In this document: one piece after another, positions 53,274-63,310 of the stretch
How positions within the stretch are numbered: the first letter of the stretch is position 1
Layout: the number at the start of each line of letters is the position of its first letter
DNA from: Bacteroidota bacterium
GTDB taxonomy: Bacteria; Bacteroidota; Bacteroidia; NS11-12g; UBA955
Direction of reading: 5' to 3'
Length of the DNA: 64,000 nucleotides
Assembly: GCA_030834125.1 (NCBI GenBank)
Contig: JAURFW010000006.1
Span: forward strand, 36,461 to 100,460
Notes under the pieces: model-generated
What the model was told of the DNA's origin: nothing
Databases searched by the model: none
The model's input: the letters and a program-made list of their open reading frames with translations, nothing else
Program-made: the position numbers and the translations under genes

Positions 53274-55744
53274 GGTTGTACCTTTAATTTCAAGGCTGTA
53301 TTGCCAGTTTCCGTTTGTATATTTAAATAATACCAAGCCGAAGGCAAATTACTGATGTCAAAATCAGTCTTTTTAGATGGCGTATTACAAATATGATCTT
53401 TAATCACCTTTCCTGTGAGATCAATGATTTCTATATATTTAACTTTTGAATTACTATTAATTGTAACCGTCTTATTTGCTGGGTTTGGGTAAATTGATGC
53501 GGTAACCTTAAAATCCTCTTTAGAGGTTTTTACATCTTTTAACTTTAAATACCACATTCCCCGGCCATGTGTAAAGGCATAAAGTGATCTATCACTATTT
53601 CTAATTTTTACCTCATGAACGGCAACATTTGGTATGGTCATCTCTTTCTGCCAAGTGGCACCTCCATCCATAGTGTAGTATAAACCAAAGTCAGTGCCGG
53701 CAAATATGTAATGTTCTGGACTCCAAGGATCGACTGCTACCGAATTTACAGGTAAACCTTTTGGTAAATTACCGGAAATATCTTCCCATAGAGGAGATGT
53801 ACTGTCGAGGTTACTCACTTTCCAAACTCTTCCGTAGTTACTAAAATTAGAAAACGCAACAAATATTTGATATTTGTTTTTAGGGTTAACTTCTATAAAG
53901 TTTAAATAATCATTTGTTATTTGTAGAGGAGCTGAAGCATTAAAGCTAACTTCTGTGCCTACCTCTGCAGATCCAGCATTTTCAAATTTGTATAATTGAG
54001 CTGAGTTACCACCAAAATATAAAACTGGGTTAATATCATGACTCACCCCAAGAGACTTTAAACTCGAACGCAATACTGTATTTATTTTTTCCCAATTATT
54101 TCCTCCGTCTGCTGTGCGATAAACTCCTCTGTTTGTTCTGTAGAATAACATGTATTCATCAGACTCATTCATAGTATATGAATTGATGAAACTAACACCA
54201 TCTGAACCAAATGCACTTGCTGATATATTACGTGTAACGGCTTGACCTGTTCCAAAATTATCAACTCTTCTAATTCCTTCATTTTGCGTTGATAGGTAAG
54301 CTACCGTTCCTGTTTGTTGACCTATATGGCAATAGGCTCCATCTCCGCCAAAAATATATTGCGTTAACATTCTGCCAGTTGCGTAATGAGTTCCATTATC
54401 TTGGGCACCTGCAATTGCATCAAGACCGTTATATCCAACACCGCCGGCATAAAATTGAGTAACACGGTATCCCGTATTAATTGCTTTTACAACGCTGCTT
54501 CTGCCATACCTGCACTCATACATTCCACCATCTGTTCCGATAACGTAACCATTGGTGGTTTGGTTTAAGTTGGCATATGAATGATGATCGGCATGACTTC
54601 CAGAAATACGAGTCCAATTCTTGCCACCATCACTTGAAGCTGCGCAATAAACACCACCGGCAGTTACTTTATTTGAGTCGTTATGACTCACTCCCAACAT
54701 TACACAATATGCTTGATATCCTGCACCAATGTCCTCGGGAGTAGTTTGCTGAACCCAAGTTCTTCCTCCATCACTACTTTTATAAAAGGCAGCTGGTGGA
54801 TCTGAGAATCCATAACCTTCGAATAAAGCATAAACTACGTTTGGGTATTTTTCGCAATTGGCCATTTGAATTCTGCGGAACTGAGAGGGTCTATTTGGGA
54901 AAGTTACACTATTCCAAGTGCCATTATTTCCGTTAGAATCTGACGCCAATACACCATTAGACTGCATTGAAATTAAAATTCGTCCGTTAGGAAGAACAAG
55001 TATGTCATTGATTTGACGCGTACCACCATTGTATACATTATCCCAAGTTTCACCGCCATCCTGAGTGCGGTATAAACCAGCAGTGTGTGTGCCAGCGAAA
55101 AGGGTTGAACTATCATCTAAACTGTGTGCAATGTCCCAAATGGCAGTCATACCCGATAATCCAACCGTAGATGGTAGTTGTTCGAAAGATTGACCTCTAT
55201 TCGTAGATTTAAAAATCCCATCACCATTTACATTTGCGGAGTTTGCTCTACTTTCTCCAGTTCCGTAGTAGATAATATCGTGGTTGAATGGGTTCGATGT
55301 AATGCAGCTAGACATGAGCGAAGTTTCATGGTCATTTACAGGCTCCCACATGTTTCCACCAGAGGTTGTTCTCCAAATTCCACCTGAAATAGCAGCCGCT
55401 AAAATATGCGAATTATCAGCCGGATCTATCCATAATGATCTTGTACGCCCACCAATAGCAGCAGGCCCTAATTCAATAATTGTATCGAAAATGGGAGAAT
55501 TAGCTCTCTTATTAATATTTAACTTTTTATCCTCTGCTTGCCATTTGGTTCTCATCCATTTGGGGATATTCCCATTAGCATCTTTTTTCTCGTTATACCA
55601 TTGTTCGAAGTAACCTGGATTTTCGCCTTCTTCTTTTGTAGCTTTTTTGATCTTTAGGATATCACCTGACCATAAAAAGAAATATCCTAAAGCGAAAAAA
55701 CTTAATACACCAATGTAGCGTTTAGCCAATTGTTTTATTTGCAT
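53270..55744 (-). CDS. Secreted Asp-box beta-propeller protein with T9SS type A tail
   Basis: An 824-aa surface protein. The N-terminal hydrophobic segment (residues 10-26) acts as signal or anchor. Residues about 90-735 are a sortilin/VPS10-like propeller with Asp-box motifs (TQDGGETWDN, SSDGGRTWVQ, SSDGGKNWTR, TADGGNNWEK, TMDGGATWQK). The C-terminal 75-80 residues are a Por secretion tail (ASIYPNPANKTVTI, IIDLTGKVIKD, LPSAWYYLNIQT), so it is T9SS type A cargo. Such proteins are often called glycosyl hydrolases, but no catalytic residues were found. TATCTTTG ends 4 bases before the ATG. It leads a four-gene operon. Confidence 0.88.
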   Translation of the reverse strand: MQIKQLAKRYIGVLSFFALGYFFLWSGDILKIKKATKEEGENPGYFEQWYNEKKDANGNIPKWMRTKWQAEDKKLNINKRANSPIFDTIIELGPAAIGGRTRSLWIDPADNSHILAAAISGGIWRTTSGGNMWEPVNDHETSLMSSCITSNPFNHDIIYYGTGESRANSANVNGDGIFKSTNRGQSFEQLPSTVGLSGMTAIWDIAHSLDDSSTLFAGTHTAGLYRTQDGGETWDNVYNGGTRQINDILVLPNGRILISMQSNGVLASDSNGNNGTWNSVTFPNRPSQFRRIQMANCEKYPNVVYALFEGYGFSDPPAAFYKSSDGGRTWVQQTTPEDIGAGYQAYCVMLGVSHNDSNKVTAGGVYCAASSDGGKNWTRISGSHADHHSYANLNQTTNGYVIGTDGGMYECRYGRSSVVKAINTGYRVTQFYAGGVGYNGLDAIAGAQDNGTHYATGRMLTQYIFGGDGAYCHIGQQTGTVAYLSTQNEGIRRVDNFGTGQAVTRNISASAFGSDGVSFINSYTMNESDEYMLFYRTNRGVYRTADGGNNWEKINTVLRSSLKSLGVSHDINPVLYFGGNSAQLYKFENAGSAEVGTEVSFNASAPLQITNDYLNFIEVNPKNKYQIFVAFSNFSNYGRVWKVSNLDSTSPLWEDISGNLPKGLPVNSVAVDPWSPEHYIFAGTDFGLYYTMDGGATWQKEMTIPNVAVHEVKIRNSDRSLYAFTHGRGMWYLKLKDVKTSKEDFKVTASIYPNPANKTVTINSNSKVKYIEIIDLTGKVIKDHICNTPSKKTDFDISNLPSAWYYLNIQTETGNTALKLKVQP

Positions 55745-55748
55745 TTTA

Positions 55749-55776
55749 CAAAGATAGATAAAGTTCGAAAGGGCAA
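55749..55776 (-). promoter_or_regulatory. Promoter of the propeller-protein operon, TTG-N17-TATCTTTG
   Basis: On the minus strand, TTG (55776-55774), 17 bases, TATCTTTG (55756-55749), then 4 bases to the ATG. Confidence 0.6.
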
Positions 55777-55850
55777 TTGTAAAAAGTCTTACACAAAATT
55801 CATTACTATTTAATTGGTAAATTTTAACATATTAATTTACTTCGTATAAA

Positions 55851-57008
55851 ATGAAAAAATTCTTCCGAGTTACTTTATGGGTAGGAGTAATTGTATTTGT
55901 TGGCGTAATTATTAGAATTTCTCCTTATGGCTACCTTTTCAAGGGGATAAAAAATACCTATTTACAAGGAGAACTATCTGCTCATTACACCGATTGGAAG
56001 GGTTTTGAAACAAGGGAAATTAAATCCGGTTCAGCAAATCCAGCTCAAGAAAAGATTTCAAATGTTAAACTATCTCAGGAGCTTCTTGCAATGTTGGAAG
56101 AGACTGAGAGCGGATCATACTTAGTTTATAAGGATAATAAATTGGTAAGTGAGAATTACTTCCAAGAGCATGAAAAGTCTTCTATTACTAATTCATTTTC
56201 CATGGCTAAAACTATCACTACATTGTTGCTACAAAGAGCTATTCAAGACGGATATATTAAATCTTGGGATGAAAAAGTAATAAATTGGTTGCCATGGCTC
56301 CAAGGCGATTTTGCAAATGAATTAACATTGAGACACTTGTCTACAATGACGGCAGGTTTGGACTGGAGAGAAAATTATTTTGCTCCATTAGGAATTACAG
56401 CGAGAGCGTATTACTCAGAAGACGTTGAAGGTGTAATGCGATCAGTTATAGTAGAATCTAAACCTGGAAGTAAATGGGAATATCAGAGTGGTGCAACGCA
56501 ACTCTTGGGATTAATACTTATGAAGGCATTGCAAACTCCACCTAATGGACTTAAAGTATTTCAACAAATTTCCGATTATGCTTCTGAAAAGTTATGGATG
56601 CCTCTAGGAATGGAAAATGATGCACAATGGTCTTTAGATCATAAAGATGGAAGGGAGCTAACATTTTGTTGTTTAAATGCGAGCAGCAGAGATTTCGGAA
56701 AGTTGGGTTTATTGGTATTAAATAATGGAAAATTGAATGGTGAAAATATCATTGATAGCTCATTTTTATCTTTGGCATCTCAACCTTGGAAATTTATTAA
56801 TTATGGTCATTCTTTTTGGGTTTCTCCTGCAACTGAAATTCCATTTTATTATTTTCAAGGTTTAAAAGGACAATATATTGTTATAATACCATCGAAAAAT
56901 ATGGTTATTGTAAGAACAGGAAATGGTGTTAAGCGTAAGGATAAAGAATATGTTTTTACCTGTTTGCGGAAATACGTGAGTGAAGGTATTCGTTTATTTG
57001 GGAATTAA
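55851..57008 (+). CDS. Membrane-anchored serine hydrolase, beta-lactamase (class C-like) family
   Basis: A 385-aa protein with an N-terminal hydrophobic segment (residues 6-27) but no T9SS tail, so it is probably anchored in the inner membrane facing the periplasm. The active-site SxxK is NSFSMAKTIT (about 117), with MTAGLDWRE and the second motif EYQSGATQLLG (about 206, YQS in place of YxN). The family includes D-peptidases and esterases as well as beta-lactamases, so a role in peptidoglycan or small-molecule hydrolysis is more likely than drug resistance. TTACTTCG, one base off the -7 pattern, ends 6 bases before the ATG. Confidence 0.85.
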   Translation: MKKFFRVTLWVGVIVFVGVIIRISPYGYLFKGIKNTYLQGELSAHYTDWKGFETREIKSGSANPAQEKISNVKLSQELLAMLEETESGSYLVYKDNKLVSENYFQEHEKSSITNSFSMAKTITTLLLQRAIQDGYIKSWDEKVINWLPWLQGDFANELTLRHLSTMTAGLDWRENYFAPLGITARAYYSEDVEGVMRSVIVESKPGSKWEYQSGATQLLGLILMKALQTPPNGLKVFQQISDYASEKLWMPLGMENDAQWSLDHKDGRELTFCCLNASSRDFGKLGLLVLNNGKLNGENIIDSSFLSLASQPWKFINYGHSFWVSPATEIPFYYFQGLKGQYIVIIPSKNMVIVRTGNGVKRKDKEYVFTCLRKYVSEGIRLFGN

Positions 57009-57022
57009 ATAATAGACTTTAT

Positions 57023-57064
57023 ATACAAACAAAAAAGGCTCCAAGGAGCCTTTTTTGTTTGTAT
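57023..57064. terminator. Perfect 20-bp bidirectional hairpin terminator
   Basis: Arms 57023-57042 and 57045-57064 are fully complementary. The core AAGGCTCC / GGAGCCTT is flanked by A- and T-runs, so it works in both directions. It separates the serine hydrolase from convergent aconitase. Confidence 0.92.
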
Positions 57065-57075
57065 CCGATTTGTAA

Positions 57076-59340
57076 TTATTGTGCAGACTTACGGATGATG
57101 TTTAGGGCACCACCTTCTTTAAACCACTCAATTTGTTGCTCATTATAGCTGTGGTTTACTTCAATTGATTCTGTAGATCCATTAGTATGGTTTAAAACGA
57201 GATTAAGTGATTTACCTGGTGCAAAATCTGTTAATCCTACTATATCAATTGAGTCGTCTTCAAGAATCTTATCGTAGTCGTTTTTATCAGCAAATGTCAA
57301 TGCTAGCATTCCCTGTTTTTTGAGGTTTGTTTCATGAATTCTAGCAAAAGACTTTACCAATACGGCGCGTACACCTAAGTGTCTTGGTTCCATTGCAGCA
57401 TGTTCACGTGAACTACCTTCTCCGTAGTTCTCATCACCCACAACCAAACTTCCAATTCCCGCAGCCTTGTATGCACGTTGAGTAATTGGAACTGGACCGT
57501 ATTGACCCGTTATTTGATTTTTTACCTCATTAGTTTTTTCATTGAAGTAGTTAACTGCTCCAATTAGCATATTATCTGAAATATTATCTAAATGACCTCT
57601 GAATTTTAACCAGGGACCAGCCATAGAAATATGGTCAGTAGTACATTTACCTTTGGCTTTAATTAACAATTTTAAACCCTGTAAATCATTACCTTCCCAA
57701 GCGGTAAATGGAGATAAAATTTGTAATCTCTTACTTGCTGGATCAACAACGACTTGTGCGCTTCTTCCGTCTTCTGCTGGTGCAATATATCCTGCATCTT
57801 CAACCGCAAAACCATTTGTTGGTAATTCAAAACCAGTTGGCGCATCGAGCATAACTTCTTCACCGTTTTCATTGGTTAATTTATCCGTTAAAGGGTTGAA
57901 AGTTAAATCTCCCGCAATTGCCAAAGCAGTTACTAATTCTGGAGAGGCTACGAAGGCAAAAGTATTTGGGTTTCCGTCTGCGCGTTTTGCAAAGTTTCTA
58001 TTGAAAGAATGTACAATGGTGTTTTTTTCTTGCTTTTCAGCTCCCATACGGTTCCACATACCTATACAAGGTCCACAAGCATTTGCAAATACTTTAGCTC
58101 CAATTTTATCAAAAGTATCAAGGAATCCATCCCTTTCTATAGTATAACGTACTTGCTCTGAACCAGGAGTGATAGTAAATTCAGCTTTAGTTTTTAGATT
58201 TTTATCTGAAACCTGTTTTGCTAAACTTTCAGCTCTTGAAATATCTTCGTATGAAGAGTTAGTACAGCTTCCAATTAATCCAACTTCAATCTTTGTTGGC
58301 CATCCATTAGCAGCTGCAGCTTCCTTCATTTTTGAAATAGGAGTTGCCAAATCTGGAGTGAATGGTCCATTCAAATGTGGTTCAAGAGTATTTAAATCAA
58401 TTTCAATAACCTCATCAAAATAATTTTCGGGGTTGGCATATACTTCGGCATCAGCGGTTAAATGTTCTTTAACACCATTAGCCATATCAGCTACATCTTC
58501 ACGGCCAGTAGAACGTAAATAACGCTCCATGCTTTCATCGTATCCGAAAGTAGAAGTAGTTGCACCAATTTCTGCTCCCATATTACAAATTGTACCTTTA
58601 CCTGTACAACTCATATTTGTAGCTCCTTCGCCAAAATATTCAACGATCGCACCAGTACCCCCCTTAACAGTAAGTAATCCAGCCACTTTTAAGATTACAT
58701 CTTTTGGAGCGGTCCAACCGTTTAATTTACCAGTTAATTTAACACCGATAAGTTTAGGCCATTTAAGTTCCCAAGGTAATCCTGCCATTACATCACATGC
58801 ATCAGCACCACCTACACCAATAGCAACCATTCCTAATCCACCTGCGTTTACAGTATGCGAATCAGTACCTATCATCATTCCTCCAGGGAATGCATAGTTT
58901 TCTAAAACCACTTGGTGAATGATACCCGCACCTGGTTTCCAAAAACCGATACCGTATTTATTTGAAACAGAAGCCAGGAAATCATATACTTCCTTGCTGT
59001 CTGAGTTTGCAATATCTAAATCATTTTTTGCACCGTTTTGAGCAACAATCAAATGGTCGCAATGTACAGTTGAAGGAACTGCTACTTGCGGACGACCGGC
59101 TTGCATGAATTGCAATAATGCCATTTGTGCAGTGGCATCCTGCATTGCTACACGGTCAGGAGCAAAATCAACATAATCTGTGGCGCGTTGAAAAACTTTG
59201 TTTGCAGGGTTATCCCACAAATGATTAAATAAAATTTTCTCTGCCAGAGTTAAGGGTCTACCTACCATTTCACGAGCGGCATTAATACGCTCAGGCATTC
59301 TCTCATAAACCGATTTGATTACATTGATGTCAAAAGCCAT
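57076..59340 (-). CDS. acn: Aconitate hydratase
   Basis: A 754-aa iron-sulfur TCA-cycle enzyme that isomerises citrate to isocitrate, of the mitochondrial-like type. Motifs: [39 protein letters not shown] with the first cluster Cys, [13 protein letters not shown] with the other two, and the swivel-domain [20 protein letters not shown]. All three 4Fe-4S cysteines are present. The start is ATG 59340 ([16 protein letters not shown]); an upstream in-frame non-ATG extension of nine codons lacks family similarity. A weak GACCTTTG box lies 24 bases upstream. Length is close to the mitochondrial enzymes (about 750). Confidence 0.96.
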   Translation of the reverse strand: MAFDINVIKSVYERMPERINAAREMVGRPLTLAEKILFNHLWDNPANKVFQRATDYVDFAPDRVAMQDATAQMALLQFMQAGRPQVAVPSTVHCDHLIVAQNGAKNDLDIANSDSKEVYDFLASVSNKYGIGFWKPGAGIIHQVVLENYAFPGGMMIGTDSHTVNAGGLGMVAIGVGGADACDVMAGLPWELKWPKLIGVKLTGKLNGWTAPKDVILKVAGLLTVKGGTGAIVEYFGEGATNMSCTGKGTICNMGAEIGATTSTFGYDESMERYLRSTGREDVADMANGVKEHLTADAEVYANPENYFDEVIEIDLNTLEPHLNGPFTPDLATPISKMKEAAAANGWPTKIEVGLIGSCTNSSYEDISRAESLAKQVSDKNLKTKAEFTITPGSEQVRYTIERDGFLDTFDKIGAKVFANACGPCIGMWNRMGAEKQEKNTIVHSFNRNFAKRADGNPNTFAFVASPELVTALAIAGDLTFNPLTDKLTNENGEEVMLDAPTGFELPTNGFAVEDAGYIAPAEDGRSAQVVVDPASKRLQILSPFTAWEGNDLQGLKLLIKAKGKCTTDHISMAGPWLKFRGHLDNISDNMLIGAVNYFNEKTNEVKNQITGQYGPVPITQRAYKAAGIGSLVVGDENYGEGSSREHAAMEPRHLGVRAVLVKSFARIHETNLKKQGMLALTFADKNDYDKILEDDSIDIVGLTDFAPGKSLNLVLNHTNGSTESIEVNHSYNEQQIEWFKEGGALNIIRKSAQ

Positions 59341-59452
59341 AATATTTATTGATTTAAATCGCTGCAAAGGTCGTTAATTTTTATGCTAATGGCAATATCA
59401 AATCCATTGTAAATGTTTTCATTCTGCAATAATTTGATGAAATTAGAATTTG

Positions 59453-59460
59453 TATCTTCG
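59453..59460 (+). promoter_or_regulatory. -7 box TATCTTCG of ruvC
   Basis: A TAnnTTCG variant ending 4 bases before ATG 59465; TTTG at 59433-59436 gives a 16-base spacer. Confidence 0.5.
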
Positions 59461-59464
59461 CAAT

Positions 59465-60052
59465 ATGTCTTCAGGTGATAGAGTGATTTTAGGTATTGAC
59501 CCAGGAACTAATTTGCTTGGTTATGGCGCAATTACTGTCAAAAATGGAAATCCTAGTTTGCTCACACTTGGAGTAGTAAGACTCTCAAAAATTGCAGATG
59601 CGGGAGAAAAACTGCATCATATTTATGAACGTATTGTTGGATTAATAAAAGGATTTGAAGTGCAAGAGGTGGCCATTGAAGCGCCGTTCTACGGTAAAAA
59701 TGTACAGAGTATGTTAAAGTTAGGACGTGCTCAAGGCGTTGCTATTGCTGCGGCTATTTCACAAGAAGTCCCCGTTTATGAATATGTGCCAAGAAAAATT
59801 AAGCAGTCCATTTGTGGAAATGGTAATGCTTCAAAAGAACAAGTTTTATCCATGTTAACTGCTCAGTTTAATTTCGAAACTAAACCAGAAACATTGGATG
59901 CTTCAGATGGTTTAGCCGCCGCGCTTTGTCACTTATACCAATTTCAACCTCGTACATTTGGAACTACTCAAGGAAGATCCAATACAGGCAAGAAAAAATC
60001 AGGTTGGGAGCAGTTTCTAAAAAATAACCCAGACCGATTGAAAGGTGGGTAA
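59465..60052 (+). CDS. ruvC: Holliday junction endonuclease RuvC
   Basis: A 195-aa nuclease that cuts Holliday junctions with RuvAB. RNase H-fold catalytic acids are in place: ILGIDPGTNLLGYG (Asp about 11), VAIEAPFYGKNVQSMLKLG (Glu about 70), and LDASDGLAAALCH (Asp pair near 145). ATG 59465 is chosen over a TTG five codons upstream, because TATCTTCG lies across that TTG extension and ends 4 bases before the ATG. A basic C-terminal tail (GKKKSGWEQF) extends slightly beyond E. coli RuvC (173 aa), as often in Bacteroidota. Confidence 0.95.
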   Translation: MSSGDRVILGIDPGTNLLGYGAITVKNGNPSLLTLGVVRLSKIADAGEKLHHIYERIVGLIKGFEVQEVAIEAPFYGKNVQSMLKLGRAQGVAIAAAISQEVPVYEYVPRKIKQSICGNGNASKEQVLSMLTAQFNFETKPETLDASDGLAAALCHLYQFQPRTFGTTQGRSNTGKKKSGWEQFLKNNPDRLKGG

Positions 60053-60100
60053 TATTAATACTCATTAAACCCATTAATTAGATTTACGTCTTATTTTCAA

Positions 60101-61393
60101 ATGCTAAAAAATACCTTACTTTTCGTCGTTTTGTTTGCCTTGGCCAAAGGACTTTTTACTCAAAGTTTATATTTTCCTCCGATAAATTCTGACAATTGGG
60201 ATACCCTTTCTCCTCAAGAATTGAATTACTGCAAACAAGAACTCGATGATCTATACTACTATTTAGATAGTGTTGATAGTAAGGCATTTATACTTTTAAT
60301 AAATGGTAAGATTGTAATCGAACAATATTTTGGCAACTTCACAAAAGATAGTTTTTGGTATTGGGCCTCTGCAGGCAAAACGCTAACTGCGAGTTTAATA
60401 GGTATAGCACAAGAGAAAAATTTGCTTAAATTAAACGATCCATCGTCGAAATATTTGGGAGAGGGATGGACCAGTTTAACAAAAACTCAAGAGGATTTTA
60501 TTCAAATTTGGAATCAGCTAACTATGACAACGGGATTAGACGATGCGAATAATGCCGATTGTACGGATCCGAATTGTTTAAAATATAAAGCAGCAGTTGG
60601 AACGCGATGGGCATATCATAATGCTCCTTATACATTACTTGACAAAGTAATTGAGGTTTCAAGCAAACTTACATTAAATCAATTTTTATTGAATAATTTA
60701 ACACCTAATACGGGAATTAAAGCGCTATATATTCAAAATGGATTTAATAAAGTCGCCTTCTCCACACCAAGAAATTTTGCAAAATTTGGTCTTTTGTTAT
60801 TAGCTAAAGGTAAGTGGGATCAGAATCAAACAATACCCTCTAATTATTTTAATTCGATGGTGAATAGTTCTCAGAACTTAAATGCTTCTTATGGGTATTT
60901 AACTTGGCTTAATGGAAAAGAGAATTTTATGATTCCTCAATCTCAATTAAGATTTTCAGGAAGCCCAATAAAGTATGCGCCGGATGATTGTATTATGGCA
61001 TTAGGTAAAAATGGACAGATGATACATGTGAGTCCTTCTAAAAATATGGTTTGGATACGAATGGGTAACGCACCAGAAGGCGCGTCTCCTTTAGTGAACT
61101 TTGACTTAGGAGAGGGTATTTGGCATTATGTTAATAGGTTGGACTGTAACCAAATTAAACAAGATTACCTCAATAAGGTCGAATTTAAATATTACCCGAA
61201 CCCATTACAGTTCCCATATAAGTTGACATTAGATAATTTGGATAATGATTGTATAGTAGAAATATGGAATACCACAAGTAAAGTTGGCATCAAAATCCTA
61301 GATGAAACAAATTCAATTGAACTCCCAGGATACTCTCCAGGTTTATATTTTATTAAGATTGAGAATGCAATATTTCCAATAGTGTTGGAATAA
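60101..61393 (+). CDS. Secreted beta-lactamase-fold serine hydrolase with T9SS type A tail
   Basis: A 430-aa protein with a signal peptide (residues 1-20). The serine hydrolase domain shows WASAGKTLTA with SxxK (about 90), a MTTGLDD segment, the YHNAPYTLLD YxN motif (about 170), and GKNGQMIHVSPSKNMVWIRMG near its end. Residues about 360-430 are a Por secretion tail (EFKYYPNPLQFPY, LPGYSPGLYFIKI), so the enzyme is exported to the cell surface or medium. It is a distant paralogue of the membrane-anchored hydrolase at 55851. Its substrate is unknown. The TAA stop abuts the TAA of argS on the other strand with no space between. Confidence 0.88.
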   Translation: MLKNTLLFVVLFALAKGLFTQSLYFPPINSDNWDTLSPQELNYCKQELDDLYYYLDSVDSKAFILLINGKIVIEQYFGNFTKDSFWYWASAGKTLTASLIGIAQEKNLLKLNDPSSKYLGEGWTSLTKTQEDFIQIWNQLTMTTGLDDANNADCTDPNCLKYKAAVGTRWAYHNAPYTLLDKVIEVSSKLTLNQFLLNNLTPNTGIKALYIQNGFNKVAFSTPRNFAKFGLLLLAKGKWDQNQTIPSNYFNSMVNSSQNLNASYGYLTWLNGKENFMIPQSQLRFSGSPIKYAPDDCIMALGKNGQMIHVSPSKNMVWIRMGNAPEGASPLVNFDLGEGIWHYVNRLDCNQIKQDYLNKVEFKYYPNPLQFPYKLTLDNLDNDCIVEIWNTTSKVGIKILDETNSIELPGYSPGLYFIKIENAIFPIVLE

Positions 61394-63265
61394 TTACATA
61401 CGTTCTACCATTTCAATTCCCAATAAACCCATTGAATGAGAAAGGGTATTTGCAGTTTTTTGGGCAAGTAATAATCTAAACTCTTTTTTGCTGGAATCTG
61501 CTTCTTTTAGAATGCTTAATTCATTATATAACCTATTGAAAGATTTAGCTAAATCAAGTGTATACTGGCATAAGCCCGAAGGATTGTATTCCTCGGCGGC
61601 ATTCTTTAAAACTTGAGAATACTCCGAAAGTGTTTTTATTACCTCAACTTCGGTAGCGTTTAATTCAATATTATCAGATTTGTTGTTTTTAGGCCTTTCC
61701 TGTCTTAAAATACTTTTAATCCTAGTGTAGGTGTACATTGCAAATGGGCCTGTGTCTCCATGGAAGTCTATACTTTCTTCAGGATTAAAAAGCATCCGTT
61801 TTTTCGCATCCACTTTTAAAATGAAGAATTTTAATGCGGCCAGGGATAAACGTCTACATAAAATGTCTAGTTCGGAATCCTCCATTCCCTGAGTTTTGCC
61901 TAATTCTTCTGTTTTGGACTTGGAAGTATTATACATTTCGTTTAATAGATCGTCAGCGTCAACAACAGTTCCTTCGCGACTCTTCATTTTGCCCGATGGT
62001 AGATCTACCATCCCGTAACTCGCATGATACATTCCCTTAGCATATGGTCTGCCCAACTTTTTCATAATTAGGAATAAAACCTTGAAATGATAATCCTGCT
62101 CATTCCCAACAACATATATACTTCTTGCGATATTAAAATCTTGATATTTTAACTCAGCAGTTCCCATGTCTTGGGTGATGTAAACTGATGTGCCATCACC
62201 ACGCTGAACTAATTTTTCATCTAAACCTTCATCACTTAAATCAATCCAAACGGAATTGTCAGACCTTTTAAAGAAAACTCCATTTTCTAAGCCTTCTTGA
62301 ACAATATCTTTTCCTAAAGAATAGGTATTTGATTCATAATAAAATTTATCAAACGACACTCCTAAATTCTTGTAGGTTGAATCAAATCCTTCATAAACCC
62401 AAGAATTCATTGTGTTCCATAATTTTAAAACTTCTTCATCACCGGCTTCCCACTTTCTTAACATTTCTTGGCAAGCTTGCATTAATTCAGATTGATTACG
62501 AACTAAGTCCTTAATGAGTCCTTTGATTTTTGCAATTTGTTTGTCTTCCTCGGCCTCTGATAATCTCTTAACTAATTCTTGATATCTCTCATTTGTGGCA
62601 TTATCCGCGGTGTGCCATTTGCCCTCATATGCTAATTCGATATCGTCTGAGGTTGCATTAACAAGTTGGTTTTCGAAAACTACATAATATTCTCCTACCA
62701 AATGGTCCCCTTTAATATTTGCGCTTTCTGGTGTTTCTCCATTTCCAAAACGTTGCCAAGCTAACATACTTTTGCAGATATGGATACCTCTGTCGTTAAT
62801 TAAATTAGCCATAGTAACATCCGCTCCATTAGCTCTCATTATTTGGGATAATGAATAGCCTAATAAATTATTCCTAATATGGCCTAAATGTAATGGCTTG
62901 TTTGTATTCGGAGATGAGTACTCAATCATTATTTTTTGGCCTTTCAAAAAGTTTGTAGAATTAGCATCAAACTGATTGAAATAACTAAGCCAAAGATTAT
63001 TTGAAATACCCAAGTTCAAAAATCCTTTTATAACATTGTAGGAGGAGAATATTTCTGTGATTTCACAAAGCACCTCGCCAATTTGCTTTGCTGTTTCTTC
63101 AGGAGATACTTTTGAATATCTGACATATGGAAAAACTACTAAGGTAAAATCTCCCTCAAATGTGGATTTAGTTTTTTCCAATGACACCTTCATACCGGGA
63201 ATTTCTCCGTATAACTGTTGAAGGGTTTGTGAAATTTCTTTCACCAATATTGTCTCAATATTCAT
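61394..63265 (-). CDS. argS: Arginyl-tRNA synthetase
   Basis: A 623-aa class I synthetase that charges tRNA-Arg. The N-terminal Add1 domain (about 1-100) is followed by the HIGH-equivalent NKPLHLGHIRNN (about 122-133), IYVVGNEQDYHFKVLF and the KMSKS-equivalent KMKSREGTVVDADDLL (about 415). The anticodon-binding DALR domain ends the protein (MYTYTRIKSILR, then helices to the C-terminus). It is longer than many bacterial forms because of an insertion at about 185-275, common in Bacteroidota. TATCTTTG ends 6 bases before the ATG. Confidence 0.96.
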   Translation of the reverse strand: MNIETILVKEISQTLQQLYGEIPGMKVSLEKTKSTFEGDFTLVVFPYVRYSKVSPEETAKQIGEVLCEITEIFSSYNVIKGFLNLGISNNLWLSYFNQFDANSTNFLKGQKIMIEYSSPNTNKPLHLGHIRNNLLGYSLSQIMRANGADVTMANLINDRGIHICKSMLAWQRFGNGETPESANIKGDHLVGEYYVVFENQLVNATSDDIELAYEGKWHTADNATNERYQELVKRLSEAEEDKQIAKIKGLIKDLVRNQSELMQACQEMLRKWEAGDEEVLKLWNTMNSWVYEGFDSTYKNLGVSFDKFYYESNTYSLGKDIVQEGLENGVFFKRSDNSVWIDLSDEGLDEKLVQRGDGTSVYITQDMGTAELKYQDFNIARSIYVVGNEQDYHFKVLFLIMKKLGRPYAKGMYHASYGMVDLPSGKMKSREGTVVDADDLLNEMYNTSKSKTEELGKTQGMEDSELDILCRRLSLAALKFFILKVDAKKRMLFNPEESIDFHGDTGPFAMYTYTRIKSILRQERPKNNKSDNIELNATEVEVIKTLSEYSQVLKNAAEEYNPSGLCQYTLDLAKSFNRLYNELSILKEADSSKKEFRLLLAQKTANTLSHSMGLLGIEMVERM

Positions 63266-63271
63266 TTACTG

Positions 63272-63279
63272 CAAAGATA
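63272..63279 (-). promoter_or_regulatory. -7 box TATCTTTG of argS
   Basis: Exact TAnnTTTG match on the minus strand, 6 bases before the ATG, in the 45-base gap after rlmH. No clear -33 element. Confidence 0.5.
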
Positions 63280-63310
63280 AGATTCATTGAAAAAATATGT
63301 TATTATAGTA

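Noticed and set aside
55851..61393. Beta-lactam resistance genes
   Set aside because: The SxxK hydrolases belong to a broad family including peptidases and esterases; one has YQS instead of YxN, and one is a T9SS cargo. Resistance is not supported.
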